64,000 bases of DNA, from contig CM035304.1 of assembly GCA_002900995.3 (NCBI GenBank), positions 206,877-270,876 of the forward strand, given 5' to 3'. The notes under the pieces are model-generated. The model made no database searches and was not told where the DNA came from. It saw nothing but the letters and a program-made list of their open reading frames with translations. Shown one piece after another: positions 45,983 through 57,639 of the stretch. Both the position numbers and the translations under genes were made by a program. This DNA is from Ganoderma boninense. Taxonomy: Eukaryota; Basidiomycota; Agaricomycetes; Polyporales; Polyporaceae. Position 1 is the first letter of the stretch; every line of letters starts with the position of its first letter.

Positions 45983-48900
45983 ATGGCTTCCCGTAGGCCG
46001 TCGCTACCTGCCGCAACGCCAGAGCAGATTAACCAAGTTCGGGAGTACGCAAGCAAGCTCCACTATGCGTTCCAAGTCCGTCCGGCGATTGGCTCTCAGT
46101 CTCGCCACAGATGGGAGAAGCGTTTCAAAAAGGACTTTTACGCCCTCCTCCCGATACTCAACGCCGCTGACTTCAAGGAGCTCCCGGACTTTGCCATTGG
46201 TTGTGTGTGGGAGCACAATCGTCGCCGTCGACCTGACGCTCCACCGCTCGACATCGAAGCCATCCGGGAGGCAGACGACAACCATCCGGCCATTCGCTCA
46301 GGTCCCGGAAGGCTCAAGTATAAGCGAGCCGGCATGGGGCCCAACGGACTACTTCCCGAGCACAGTCTGATTACGGTGTGGTGGGATGAATTTAAAGGTC
46401 AGCTGCGCACACCCATGTCAACTGCCTCAGTCATGCAAATTTTTGTCGTCATAGATGCGAGGCGCAGTGGCGAGGTGCCCGCTCCCGAGGAGCAAAGTAA
46501 GTTACTCCAGCATTCAGAAAGGCCCAAAATGTTTCCGATGGACAGCGACGCCCTCCGCAATATCCTATGCTCATGTTCCCGTCTCCTCCTTCTAGGACAG
46601 GATGTCGCTGACGAGGGCGAGAGCGAAGCTGGTGATGACACGGCCGAAGTTGCCCGAGCGCTGCCGGAACCTAGCGAGGCCCCGGACAGTGGCGTCCGTG
46701 TCACTCGCGCACGCAGCAAGAGCTCCGCAAGCGCGTCCGTGGACAAGAACCTTCCTCCACCGGCCGCAATATCCAACAAGGCCCTTGGAAAGCAGAAGGC
46801 CGGACCACCTCCCAGTGGCCAAGGTTCCGGCCGTCAAGCAAAGAAGACTGCCAACGGCCTGGAGGACATCAAAGCGGAGCAGATCGCTCCCGGCTACGCC
46901 ATTCATGTACGTCGACGCCGTCATCCACCCGCCAGGGTTATAGTTGACCTTTCGGAACCCGACCCTCCTCCTCTCTCCGTCTCTCATAGCCTCGTCCATG
47001 CGCGGCCTGTGCTGCTCGGCGCCAGCCCTGCCGAGTCAACTTCTTCAAGAAGTCCGCTTGCGAGAGCTGTTCGAATGGCAAGATAGCGTGCTCTAACTCT
47101 TTCAAGTACCAGAAGGACAACATCCTCGCATGCTACCTCTCGTTCGCCTATTTCAAGATTCTCAGCCAGCCGGGGTACTCAGGCGAGCCGACCTTCCATC
47201 CGAAACAGCTTCCGAACCCCCTACCTACAAGACAGAGCTTCCAATGGTTCGTCGACCAGTACGAGGCGGCTAAAACATCCAACAAGTCGAGGAAGAAGAC
47301 TCCGACGGCGGTTGTCGCAGCAGCGCAGCTGTCGCCCGCCACAGAGGCGGAGGTGGCTGATGTCCCTACCGCAAGGAAACGCACTAGAAGGCGTCCCGCA
47401 GCCCAGGGCAATGCGCCCGTCTCGGAGTCGTCTCGTTCTAAGCTTCCGGTGCAAACCTATGGTCATGTCCCCCCTCTCCCTGTCTCGCGGCACCTATCTC
47501 CCGCCTCCTCGACACTTCGTGATAGCCTATGAGCGCAGCGCAGTCTCCGCCTGCGTCCTCCACTGCTCCATCAACAACCTCGCATGCCACCCGGAGTCGT
47601 TCGGAGGCTCTGAAGGATCGACCTGCTGAGGACGCTGCCCTGATCGATGAGAAAAGTGGCCAATCGGCGGGTCCATCCGGCGGTTCTCACTTGGGTTCCG
47701 CCGCCAATGCTTTCACCTTTCATGGCGACGATCCAGGGCTGCAATTCGAAACCAAGTTCAATGGCGATCCTTCGGAACTTGAGAACGCCTCCACGGCACA
47801 CTACGACTCAGACGATTGGTTAGAAGAGCATGCTACCGACGAAGGTGCCCTATCGTCTGTGGCCGTTTCGAGGCTCTCGGAACCTGCGACACCCTCCTCG
47901 GGGCATGCCGGTGACATGTCAGATGCCGTCGAAGGCCCCAGCGAACTCAATGGAGCAGCCGACGAAGAGAACAACGAACACGATGGTCGGAGGAGGATGC
48001 CACCCGCCCCCGGAATGCGTGCCCGTCGTCGCGCGGCACAGAGGTCCCGACGTATCGGCGAAGGGGAGGAAGCGGCTGCGAACGACACTCCGGAATCTCC
48101 AATGCGACCTTCACCCCCCGCGTCACTCGCGGCGGCGGAGATTCTTCCGCTGTCAGTTCCACCGCTCAACGGTAAGATTTCTACTTCTCATGTTAGCGCA
48201 TGATGTTCTGATAGTCTATCGATAGGGTCGTGGATGGATCTACCGAGGGTCTCGAAGGTTAAACGCGATGGGTGCTACGAAATCATTCAGCACCCCGATC
48301 CATCCGAATCTAGCTCCCTCTCTGGAGAGGATGCTCCGTCCGACGCCCACCCCCCACGTGAGGCCGATCCCTTGCCGGAACGTCCATCGACACCTCCGCA
48401 GAGCACCTACTTCTTCAGCGAGCCAGTTCGAATACTGGTCGAACAATCCAAAGAGACCTACCATTCGGTCTCAGCAATCGCTCAGAGCCTTGAAGAAGAC
48501 GCCGCAATCGTTGGAGAAAAGGCGTCGGGAATCTTGGCCCGGTATTCGCTTCTGGAAGACAGAGTGAAAGCCGCGGATTCTTGGACCGACGCTATGCCCG
48601 CACTGGCCGAACAAACTGGATCGGTCGCACAGGACCTCAATCACGTCGTAGAAACACTCGCACACCTGCTGTCGGTGGTGTCCGGCATGTCACACGCCTT
48701 CAAAGTCGCACCGGCAATCCCTGTCAACTGGATGGCGCTCATCGAGATCCTCGAGGCTGGGCGGAGGCTCCGGGACCTCAACAAGTTCACCTGGTCCAGA
48801 CTAATGGATTTTGAGGCTAGAAACGATCCCCTTCGCGAGGAAGTCAGGGGACTGCGAGTCAGCGTCGACGATGCAGGGGAGCGCCTAGACGCTATGCTCC

Positions 48901-49517
48901 AGGAGGCAGAAGATCAAGTCCGGCCCTTACTTCTCAACCTTTCCGAGACGTTCTCGGCTGACATTGCTCGTCTTGAGAGTCGGATCGGATCGCTCGACGG
49001 CATGTCGCCTCAGAGTGGAGATGTTCTGCGTCCTCGCCCGGCAAGCATCGGCGACGTCGTGGCAGCCTTGAGCCGTCTCAGCGGTCGCGTGTCTGTCCTC
49101 GAGGAGCAGTCGAAGGCTACATCGCCTCTCGCAGTAGAAGAGCATGTTTCGGCGTACCTGGGACGCCTCGGACTGACGGAAGACACTCTTCGGCGCATCG
49201 CAGCGGAATCTCACCATCCCCATATCTCTGGCCCTACGGGTGGAAGCGTCAGCACAGGTCCTGGGCTGACTGGCATCTTCGGGGTACAGGGATGGAGGGT
49301 CCCGTCTATGAGAGCGACATCCATAGCACCGGGAGGCTCATTACTGCGACACGGCTACCCTGGGGAACTCTCCGCACTCACGTCAATGCCGTCCGCGGCA
49401 GATAGTTCACAACTGTCTGCCAACACCCATCGGGACGCCGCCGGAAGCACACGGGCTGGGTTGACGCGGTCTCTGGGCCACGCTGGTGAGGGTGATTCAG
49501 CTCAAGGACGTTCATGA
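45983..49517 (+). CDS. unknown protein with duplicated CX2CX6C cluster and coiled coil
   Basis: Proposed exons: 45983-46496, 46596-46906, 46990-47461, 47539-48171 and 48226-49517, giving 1,073 residues in one frame. The N-terminal 170 residues form a basic, possibly globular domain (HRWEKRFKKDFYALLPIL). A Ser/Pro-rich linker follows. Residues 279-309 carry six cysteines as CAACAARRQPC, nine residues, CESCSNGKIAC: two CX2CX6C halves that resemble a zinc-binding cluster. Another disordered linker follows, then a helical coiled-coil tract (LREEVRGLRVSVDDAGERLD). Introns 1, 2 and 4 have good consensus ends. Intron 3 (47462-47538, GTCATG donor) is inferred, because otherwise the first protein would stop at 47532 while a new ORF starts at 47529. 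Two separate genes (45983-47532 and 47529-49517) are the alternative. DNA or RNA binding is a guess from the cysteine cluster. Confidence 0.6.
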
Positions 49518-49665
49518 TTGTTGCCGTTCCGATCATCTCATGCATATTTCCCTCCTTCATGTACAATACAATGTTCCGCAAATGCATGATTCCATCCCTA
49601 TCTCTAACTACTGCGCGCGGGACCGGGCACGAGTCACCCTTCCTACCAGAGTGGGAGGCTCCGGA
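49518..49665. other. short unassigned stretch before the gap
   Basis: Between the cysteine-cluster gene and the N run. It does not match the ankyrin gene, so the true junction to the second ankyrin copy is hidden in the gap. Confidence 0.5.
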
Positions 49666-49765
49666 NNNNNNNNNNNNNNNNNNNNNNNNNNNNNNNNNNN
49701 NNNNNNNNNNNNNNNNNNNNNNNNNNNNNNNNNNNNNNNNNNNNNNNNNNNNNNNNNNNNNNNNN
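49666..49765. other. assembly gap (100 N)
   Basis: Exactly 100 N; hides the 5' part of the second ankyrin copy and the left end of the direct duplication. Confidence 0.99.
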
Positions 49766-52513
49766 AAGAAGTACATCAAACCCCCGACTCGCATGCTCCT
49801 CCGAGGGGTCTCGGACGACGCGGAAGCTCACCTCAGCCGCGCGATTGAATACTACAAGCGGCTCGAGGAGGAGTTGCTGTCCAGCGGCGCGAAGACGTGG
49901 AAGGAGCTGCACCCTGACGAAAATTCTTTCCCTGGGGACTTCTACCGCACAGCTTACTACGGCTACTACGTCGGGGTGAACGCGAGCATGCTGGGGTTCA
50001 CGAAGATGTCGGGCACGTGGGCGGCCTCGGCGGTCCCCACCCATCAGACTGCGGCCTACGAGGAGTTGTTCGAGGCGTGCTGCACCGGGGACAATGCGAA
50101 GATCGAGGAGCTGTGTCTTCCGAAGAAGGGCAAGGATGGACAGGAACTCATACAGATCACTGCTCGGTTCGGCGATGGATGGGGTCAGTGCATCCACTCG
50201 ATTGTGGGTTTGATATACGCTGACTTTGCGCAACGGCAGGTGTCTCGCCTCTATCACTCGCACTGGAGAACAGGCACTGGGCCACTGCACGCCTCGTACT
50301 TGCCATCGCCATCGCTCAATACAAACCGACGGATGCGAAAGCCCCGAAGTTCACGGTTATGAAGTTAAAGCTTGGTAAGTTGTGTCCATGATACGCACGC
50401 GAGGTGAGCCTCACGTCCTGCATAGAGGACGACGATTCAGACGCAGGGTCCGACGAAGACGATAGCATGGACGAGGATGTAGACGAGGTGAACTTCATCG
50501 ACGTCGCGCAGCGTCCCTCCGAAGTCCAAGTCGACGTGCCTCCAGAGCGCCTCCTCACCTCTACTCATCGCTACCAGGACCCAAAGACCAAGGGCCACGT
50601 CGACGCCTGGCCGCTGCAAGGCGCAGTCATACAGGGCGACTTCGAGGCGTTCGTCCAGATCGCAGACCTCTACAAGTCGTTGCCCAAGCCTCTTGACATC
50701 CCGCCCACCGCCTTGGGTTGGGTGACCGAGTACGATCGCTCCGCCATGCTCGACGAAGTCATCCGCCGCACGGGCGCGGGCATCGAGGTCCCAGAAGAGT
50801 CGCAGGACGACGACGACGCCACCGATGGGGCGAAGCCGAAGGCGCGTTCGCTCAAGGGGTACCTCGGACTCAACGTGCACGGCAAGAAGCGCAAGGACCT
50901 CGCGCAGAAGGCCGACCCAAACGCGCCCGCAACCTCAGAGAAGAGCGAATTCCCCCTCGCCTGGACCGCCGCGCACGACGGCGCGCTGGAGTGCGTCCGG
51001 TACTTGGCGAGCGAGCGCGCTTTGGCGGCGTATCGGTATTACGCGTCGACGCATAGCGACGAGAGAGCGAAGTACCTCCGCCGGATCGATGGCCAGATCG
51101 CGCAGCGCCTAGGCTGGTGCGCCAACGAGCTGAACGAGTCGATCCTCACCGCGGCCGTCATCGGTGACAAGGTCGAGCTCCTCAAGGCTGTCATTGACCT
51201 TCGACCTGCGCAGCTGCAGGAATCCTTGATGGCTCGGTGAGTAGGCCACCCTCTGCTCCATGCTTTCGACTCTGATCATGACTACAATCAGCATTCATTA
51301 TGTCGGCTTCAACCATATTCTTGTTGCGGCAAATTGGGGATGTTCCCCGGAGATGTTCGACTACCTCCTGTCGAAGGGGGTCTCTCCGACTGATACCGAC
51401 ACCCGCGGGTATGTAACACTGCATATTATGGTCAATGCATATCAAGCTCACTGACAGTCCTGTCATTAGATGGAACGTGTATCACATCCTGGCTGTGTAC
51501 AACACTGCGCCGCACTTGAAGCTCCTCGACCATATCCTGAAGAAGCTCCCGGAGGACGTTTCCGCTCGCATGCTGACGCAGCAATCCAAGAAAGCACTTA
51601 ACACCGTAAGCATACATCTACATCTTATTTCATCCGTCAGATCACCATTCCGACATGCCGTTCAATATAGCCTCTCCACATTGCCGTCAAGAAAGCTGGC
51701 CTGAAGGCCACCAAGCTCCTCCTGAAGGTCAAGTCTGCTGTGTTCCTCCTCCGCAGCCGGGACGGCTCGACGCCTCTGCACATCGCCGTCCGCGACTCGG
51801 TAGCCGAGATCGTCCGACTCATCGGCGACGCCGGCCCAGCGGAGGCCTTCCATATGGAGGACGGCGTCGGGAACACGCCTCTCGAGATCGCCACCTTCAA
51901 CTGGCTCCGCGCCTCGACTGGGAGCGGTTTCCGCGGCACACTGCCCTCCTTCCAGGTGTTCAACGAGAACATGCTGCACACGTGCCGGAACTCAGACCCA
52001 CAACTCGTTACCCTCGAGGAGGCGAAGGAGCTTAAGGACACCATCGACCGCCTCGTCGCCAGCGGGCGGCTCCGGACGGGGACGAAGCTCGCCACGGACC
52101 TCACGGCGTTCGCGGACAAGAAGGCCGTCGAGGCGAAGCGCACCGAGTCCGACTCTCCCAAGGACGACAGCCCGGGGCCCAAGGATGCAGATGCGGAGTA
52201 TAAGAAGGACATCGTTGTTGGGGCCGATGCGATCAAGACCATGGAGTACATCGCCGGCGCCGTGGGCTCCCGACGGAGTGCGCGGCAGCTTATTCACCTC
52301 ATCGACGTCCATCGCTCTGTGCAGGGCAGCCTGGACAAGTCCGTGTACAAGCAGCCTTCCGGTAATAACGGCCTCGACTACCGGAACAGGGATGAGGAGG
52401 GGCTGGAGCCCGAACAGGTCGAGGACAAGCAGGAGAAGGCGAGGAAGCACAGCGCGGTGTCGTTGTGGCATAGTCAGTATGCCTTTGGGCTCTTTGGGGA
52501 GGACAGTGTGTAG
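49766..52513 (+). CDS. ankyrin-repeat protein, copy 2 (5' end in gap)
   Basis: The frame is open from the gap edge. Exons: 49766-50183, 50240-50374, 50426-51236, 51292-51408, 51470-51605 and 51671-52513. Every intron sits exactly where it does in copy 1, and the protein is nearly the same, including the acidic EDDDSDAGSDEDD insert, the ankyrin-like DGSTPLHIAV and the end YAFGLFGEDSV. No frameshift is present in the visible part, unlike the 5' half of copy 1. Differences between copies are mostly synonymous or conservative by eye, which suggests that both were under selection or that the duplication is young. The N-terminal nucleotidyltransferase-like part would lie in the gap. Confidence 0.8.
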
Positions 52514-53122
52514 ATGTATGTTATTCGGCCGGACTCGATACGGTACCCGATGTAGTTGTATCCAAAATGTCAAACCCTGGTTCGGATACGCTGTGGCCCA
52601 GATGGGATTGTTGCATATCCAAGATATTCGGCGATTCCTGAAGTCTAGCATCGGTTGCCGTTTTGGCCCACGCAAACGTTGAGCAGAACGGCTCAAGCGT
52701 GGTGCTATTGCAGAGAGACTTGAGTGCTGTTGATCAGTCCAACCCGCCGGCGCGGCCAGCGTCCGTGCGTGGGAACAAATTGGTACGCCTTGGACCACTT
52801 CTGGGTGACGCGCGTACTTAACCTCACCTCAGTCGTTCGACGCTCACCAGCTCGCAGACATCAATTTGGAATATCTACATGCTGCTACCAGACACTATGC
52901 TCACATAGTCACACAGGGCCGGAATGCTGACAGCCGCACTGCCTGTTGTATGACGTCGGCAATTCACCCGTCTCTCACACCTGTTGTCGCCCATGTTCCC
53001 TTTCGTTCTACCAGTCACTGACTAGTCTTCCACTCCCATTTTTGTAGCTCAAAATTCAACCTACTTCGCTTCCGCCAGATGGCGTGATGCTCCCCTGATA
53101 TCTTGTCCCTGTCGAGGTCGAT
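52514..53122. other. intergenic between ankyrin copy 2 and acyltransferase-6
   Basis: No gene. 52.76-53.12 kb matches the region upstream of acyltransferase-1, including the shared CGTGCGTGGGAACAAAT tract. Confidence 0.5.
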
Positions 53123-53129
53123 TATAAGG
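53123..53129 (+). promoter_or_regulatory. TATAAGG core promoter of acyltransferase-6
   Basis: TATAAGG followed by TGTAATGCC, 90 bp before the ATG at 53213. Confidence 0.6.
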
Positions 53130-53212
53130 TGTAATGCCGCCATCATGCGGCCCCGCGTCTCGCCCATTTCCTCTCTGCCCCGTGCTGCTAATTCTTAGCA
53201 AATATCTACCGC

Positions 53213-56169
53213 ATGTCTCAAGCAGAACCGGGTTGGGAGAAACACCCATATATGCCCAATGCCTCCACTCGGTATGTCTTACAGTGCTTCAGCGCCGATG
53301 TCGCACACAGCCTCGGCACATCACTCATCTATCCGTCCCCGCTACTAGGCCTCTCATCGGGATGGAACTGTGGACGGACCAGAATGCACGCCTAAATGAT
53401 GGGTATGTGGTGTAGTACGTTGCTTTGGATATCGCCCATACACTTACAGCCTTCCTGCACATATGCCAGCACGGGCCAATTCGCCATCGGCATCCAGTTC
53501 ACTAGCTCGACATGCGCATATGACATCGAAGCTCGGCTCAAGGAAGCTGTAGTCAGATTAAGGTGAGCCTTCGGAATTCGGAGTATCGCATTCCTCGCCT
53601 TGCAGGCTATGGTTATGGCTAGGGCTGCGCAAAGAGACTCTCGCTGTTTCGCGAGGATTCCCGTTTGGTAGCCGACTCCAAGCCCATGCCGCTTGGTGGC
53701 TCTCGCCTCCCAACCACAGCAGCTACCGGGCACCATGATGCCTCGAGTAAGGAGGGATGGTCATGAGGGTGCGACATATAGGAAGGGACAGAACTTCCAC
53801 GATGGGCATCGCCCAGAAATACCAAGAGAGAAAATCGCGTTATTTTCCCAGATAGCCCTACCTTTCTAGTCATTTCTGCGTAGTGGGATATGCAGTCTTT
53901 GCCAGACATTCACCGTACATATCACAATCAGAGAAGGCCAACCTTTCCCGCCACCAGTGCAAAGGCAAAGGCAACATTCAATGCCACTTCCCCTCCACTT
54001 TCCCTTGGTTCATTTGGGAAAGCTGACCTTTCCCGTGCATTTCCCTCTGTCACGGCAAAAAAAAACCTTTGGCCGCTCCCAAGCTGTCGGCAACTCCGGG
54101 GCGAAGTTATCCTGTTTCCCACATGTAAACTCATGCCAATTCTGCGAGAAAGGTAAGGCCATCCGGGGAAACAACGCGATCTTTTCTCCTGGGATTTTCG
54201 GATGGTGCCTGTCGTGTTTGCTTTTGTTTTTGTTTCTACAGCGCTGCCCCCCACGTCTGACAGTGAGTTTAATAACGATTATCAGTACAACTGGTTTATC
54301 TCAGGCTCGAGTTCGCCCGCAATTCTCTGAACGGGCATAGCATACGGTATACCTACGGGATCCGGGGAGAGGCTGGCCGTCTTCTCGCGCTACAGTCACG
54401 GGTCCGTCTGCGCTGCCGTGTATCAAACTCTGACCGCGGTGTGCGTCGCATTCTGTGCCGCTGCGTCCGAAGTTAAGCTCACCTTGCGTCATGTTCACCG
54501 CATTGAAACTGCCCGGGTCTGTCACCATCTGTCCTGCGATGCTCATGCAATATCCATCCAGGTTCGAATGCCCCCTTGTCGCGGCCACGATAGAACAAGG
54601 TCTCCATCATCCCCAATTCCGCTCCTGGGTATATGCGCCTCTCCCCGACGTTGACACCGCACGTACTTGGGCGGCCAACACGGTCCACTATGTTTCCAAT
54701 CTGGCGCAAGACCCCCCGTCCTTCCTGCACTCTACCGTCGATAACAACGAGATCCCGTACATTCTCGCGGACAAGTCCGAGCAATTCCTTCGCGTCTACC
54801 TCACGCGTCCTAGCACCACCCTCAACGCATACTTCCTCGCTGTGCACGCGTCGCACTCGATCATCGACGCTCGGCCCGGCCTGAACGTCCTCTCCCTGCT
54901 CCTGGAGTGGATAACAACGCCGGATCTGGCGAGCGTCGACGAGCTGGCGTGGGGCACAGAGCACAAGAATCTCCCCCCTGGCCCGATCACGGCGACTGGC
55001 GGAACCCGGGAGGACTGGAGCACGAACGGGATGGCGCTCGTGGCGAAGTATTTTGGTGACCCTGCATCCCGAATGGTACGTCCTTGGCAGCTTCCATATC
55101 GTGCGCATACATACACTGCTCACCATTGTTTTTCAGCCGTCTCATGGCCTGCTGTGCGACGTGTCGCGCACCAGGGGCCCCTGGAAGGCCCACCGGCTCC
55201 TCATACAGTTCACGGTGGACGAGTCTGCGAAAATCGCGCGCGCCCTGAAGACGCTCGGATTCTCGTTCTCGGAGCTGGTCGACGCGGCAGCCGCCATCGC
55301 CGTGTTTGAGCAGAACCCCGTCCCCGCCGACAAGCTCGACTCAGCCTGCGTGAGCGGCGGAAGCCCGTACGTCACCCTCCCTTCTTCCTGCATCCTGGCA
55401 CTCCATCGCTCCCACTGACCAACCGGACCCACCTCTGGCTCTCCCTCTGACCCCCACAGGATCTCGATCACGGACCGCCTCCCGCCCTCGGTCGACCGCC
55501 GCACGCACGTCGTCTCGTGCCTAGTCCCCGTGCCGTACCGCATCGCGTACGCTCCGCTGGCCCCGCTCGCGGGCAAGGCGCGCCTCCTCGCAGCGATGCG
55601 CGAGCGGCAGGCGCAGTACGCATGGTGGCTCGCGAACCCGTGCCTCCCGCACCTCCTCGCGGAGCTCGCGCCGCGCATCGTCCCCACCTCTGCCTACACG
55701 CCCGCCCCCGGCGCGAGCGCGCACATGCCTGCGGTGACGAACATCGGGCGCGTGGAGAACTACGTCGCCCTGGGGTGGCCGCACGGCGGGGACTCGGACG
55801 CCGGTGTGTGCGCGGGCCCGAGGGCGATGGCGGTGATCAGGGTGGACGAGATGCACCTCGCGTGCAGGATGGGGAGCGGGATGTTCATGCCGTGCGTGGT
55901 TTTCTTTTCTTGTAGTTTTGCGCGTTTCAGACTCGGCGGGGTGCGCGCTGGCTGACCGGGATTGCATTGGGGGCGGGACGCAGGTTGGTGCATGCGTGGT
56001 CGCTGCAGGGGCGGCTGTCGGTCCTCATACAGGTGAGCATTCCTGTGAGCTCGGGGCTGTGTGCTAACGCGCATCGTCTCCGTGGCAGGCCGCGGAGGTG
56101 TGGGACAAGGACGCGCTGCAGGAGTTTATGAACAGGATCGTACAGCAGATATGTTTGGTGATGGAGTAG
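53213..56169 (+). CDS. CoA-dependent acyltransferase, copy 6
   Basis: Exons: 53213-53271, 53349-53402, 53470-53562, 54562-55075, 55137-55366, 55460-55891, 55984-56032 and 56089-56169, giving 503 residues. HSIIDARPG and TNIGRVENYV are present and no stop or frameshift is seen. It is closest to copy 1, its partner in the direct duplication; the 3' exons are almost identical. Intron 3 is 999 nt and contains a fold-back element (53799-54213) that copy 1 lacks, although copy 1 has different extra DNA in the same intron. A long intron in this position could lower splicing efficiency. Confidence 0.8.
53799..54213. mobile_element. fold-back/MITE-like element in intron 3 of acyltransferase-6
   Basis: Left arm 53799-53867 and right arm about 54147-54213 are imperfect inverted repeats, roughly 80% identical by eye. 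The best block is AAATCGCGTTATTTTCCC against the complement of GGGGAAACAACGCGATC, and CCTACCTTTCT pairs with AGAAAGGTAAGG. The interior has no coding ORF. No target duplication could be fixed. Confidence 0.6.
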
Positions 56170-56406
56170 ACAGGCCCCTCGAGTCCAGGCACCAACTCGG
56201 AGTGCTTGATTTACTCTCTCAATCGAGGGCGCGCCACGGTTCACAAGTTGGAGGTACGCCGGTGCGGTGGCTGGACGCGAGAACAGTGCCCGTGGGCGCG
56301 AAACCTGCTTGATGATGGTCGCCGGCAAGATCTCACGAGCCTGGCCCACCGCTGCCAGTCCCCGAAGCGAGCGTTCAGCCAGGGAAACAAACACGGACTC
56401 GGGCAG

Positions 56407-56510
56407 AGTATTGGATAGTGGATAGTGGATAGTGGGTATTGGGTGCTGTAGAGTATTGGGTACTGGGTATTGGATAGCGGGTATTGGATATTGGATAGCG
56501 GGAACTGGGC
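56407..56510. repeat. short minisatellite
   Basis: Irregular tandem array of 7-14 bp units built from TGGATAG, TGGGTAT and TATTGGA, just beyond the end of the direct duplication. Confidence 0.8.
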
Positions 56511-57639
56511 ATGGCGCGGAGTATGGCATATTACGGAGCAGATTGGGGTACTTAGTAGGCACTCGGGCAGTAGCACGGTGAGCATAGTGCTCGAGAACAT
56601 ATATTTGGTACATTCAAACGACGGTAATACCATGACCTGAACGCTCGCTGCACACTCGAACGACGGTGGTACTACAGCTACGTACTTCGACCCTTGAACA
56701 CTCGCTGCACAGTCGCATGGCCGCGAGGCTATGCATCCTAAGATTCCGCAAGGGCCCGGGCGAGAGAACGACACATGTAAGAGCACACGGACCAAGGGAA
56801 GATGAGCGAAGAACGCGCGGCTCTATCAGCAAAGCTTCAGGATATATAGATAGCATTACACGCACCTCCCAAAAAAGCATGCATGCGATAGCCCTCAGCT
56901 CTGCGAGCAAGATATGCACCATGTTGTGCATAGGCCCTCAGGCTATGCATCCTAAGATTCTTGTATGCACAGGTTTGCGGCACGCGACCGAGTCCGTCGG
57001 CGCTGCATGGTCGCTGAGGAGTGCCAGGGACTATCAGGAACGCGACTCAGCTCTCAGTCGTCTCGTAAAATGCGTGTGGTGTCGCACTTACCAGTACACG
57101 GCCTTTTCATCTTCAACGTCCCCCGCGGGCCTCCGAGCCTCGTCGGAATCCACCAGAGTCACGCTCCTTCTAACCTGTGCAGCAAGCAGACACAACAACA
57201 CAGAGAGTTCACGTACCGGGTGTGATATGTCTGGAGCTGAGCTTCGGCGCGGCGCCGTCCCAGCCAGGTCGAAGTGGTCACTTTCCGCAGGAAGATGAGT
57301 CGTTTTCATGCATCCAGCACCGTGAAAAACGTACCTTTCAGCCTGCCGGGCTGTCCACTTGAAGACAGCTCTTGTGCCGGGCGCTCCGTTGTTCTCACCA
57401 CATACCCGCCGAAACCGTAGAACACAGGTGGACAGAAGCCGGCGTGGAACAAACGTAGCTACAGAATCACAAAGATCAACATTGAAGGAGGACAAAACAT
57501 CCAAAGCGACGCACCGAGAACAATGCGCGCATGCGCATGAGTGGACCCCGCAAAACGGTCTTCTCAAGATGGTGTCCGGAGCTGCGAACTCACCGCCAAC
57601 CGCATACACACACGCAGTTGCGCCCTGCAGACTCGCTCC
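56511..57639. other. repeat-rich region without a supported gene
   Basis: GGCTATGCATCCTAAGATTC occurs at 56728 and 56941, and a CTCGCTGCACA motif occurs twice near 56650-56710. Minus-strand donor-like sites at 57087, 57215 and 57330 may belong to the decayed gene to the right. Confidence 0.4.

Larger units (their letters stand above)
49766..56315 (+). repeat. direct segmental duplication, copy 2 (ankyrin gene plus acyltransferase-6)
   Basis: Matches 10880-17910 in the same orientation, with the same gene order and intron positions. The match ends shortly after the acyltransferase stop, near 56315. Confidence 0.85.

Noticed and set aside
57088..57609. 173-codon minus-strand ORF
   Set aside because: It crosses several good splice donors and has no coherent domain. 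It is more likely part of the decayed helicase-like region than a gene of its own.
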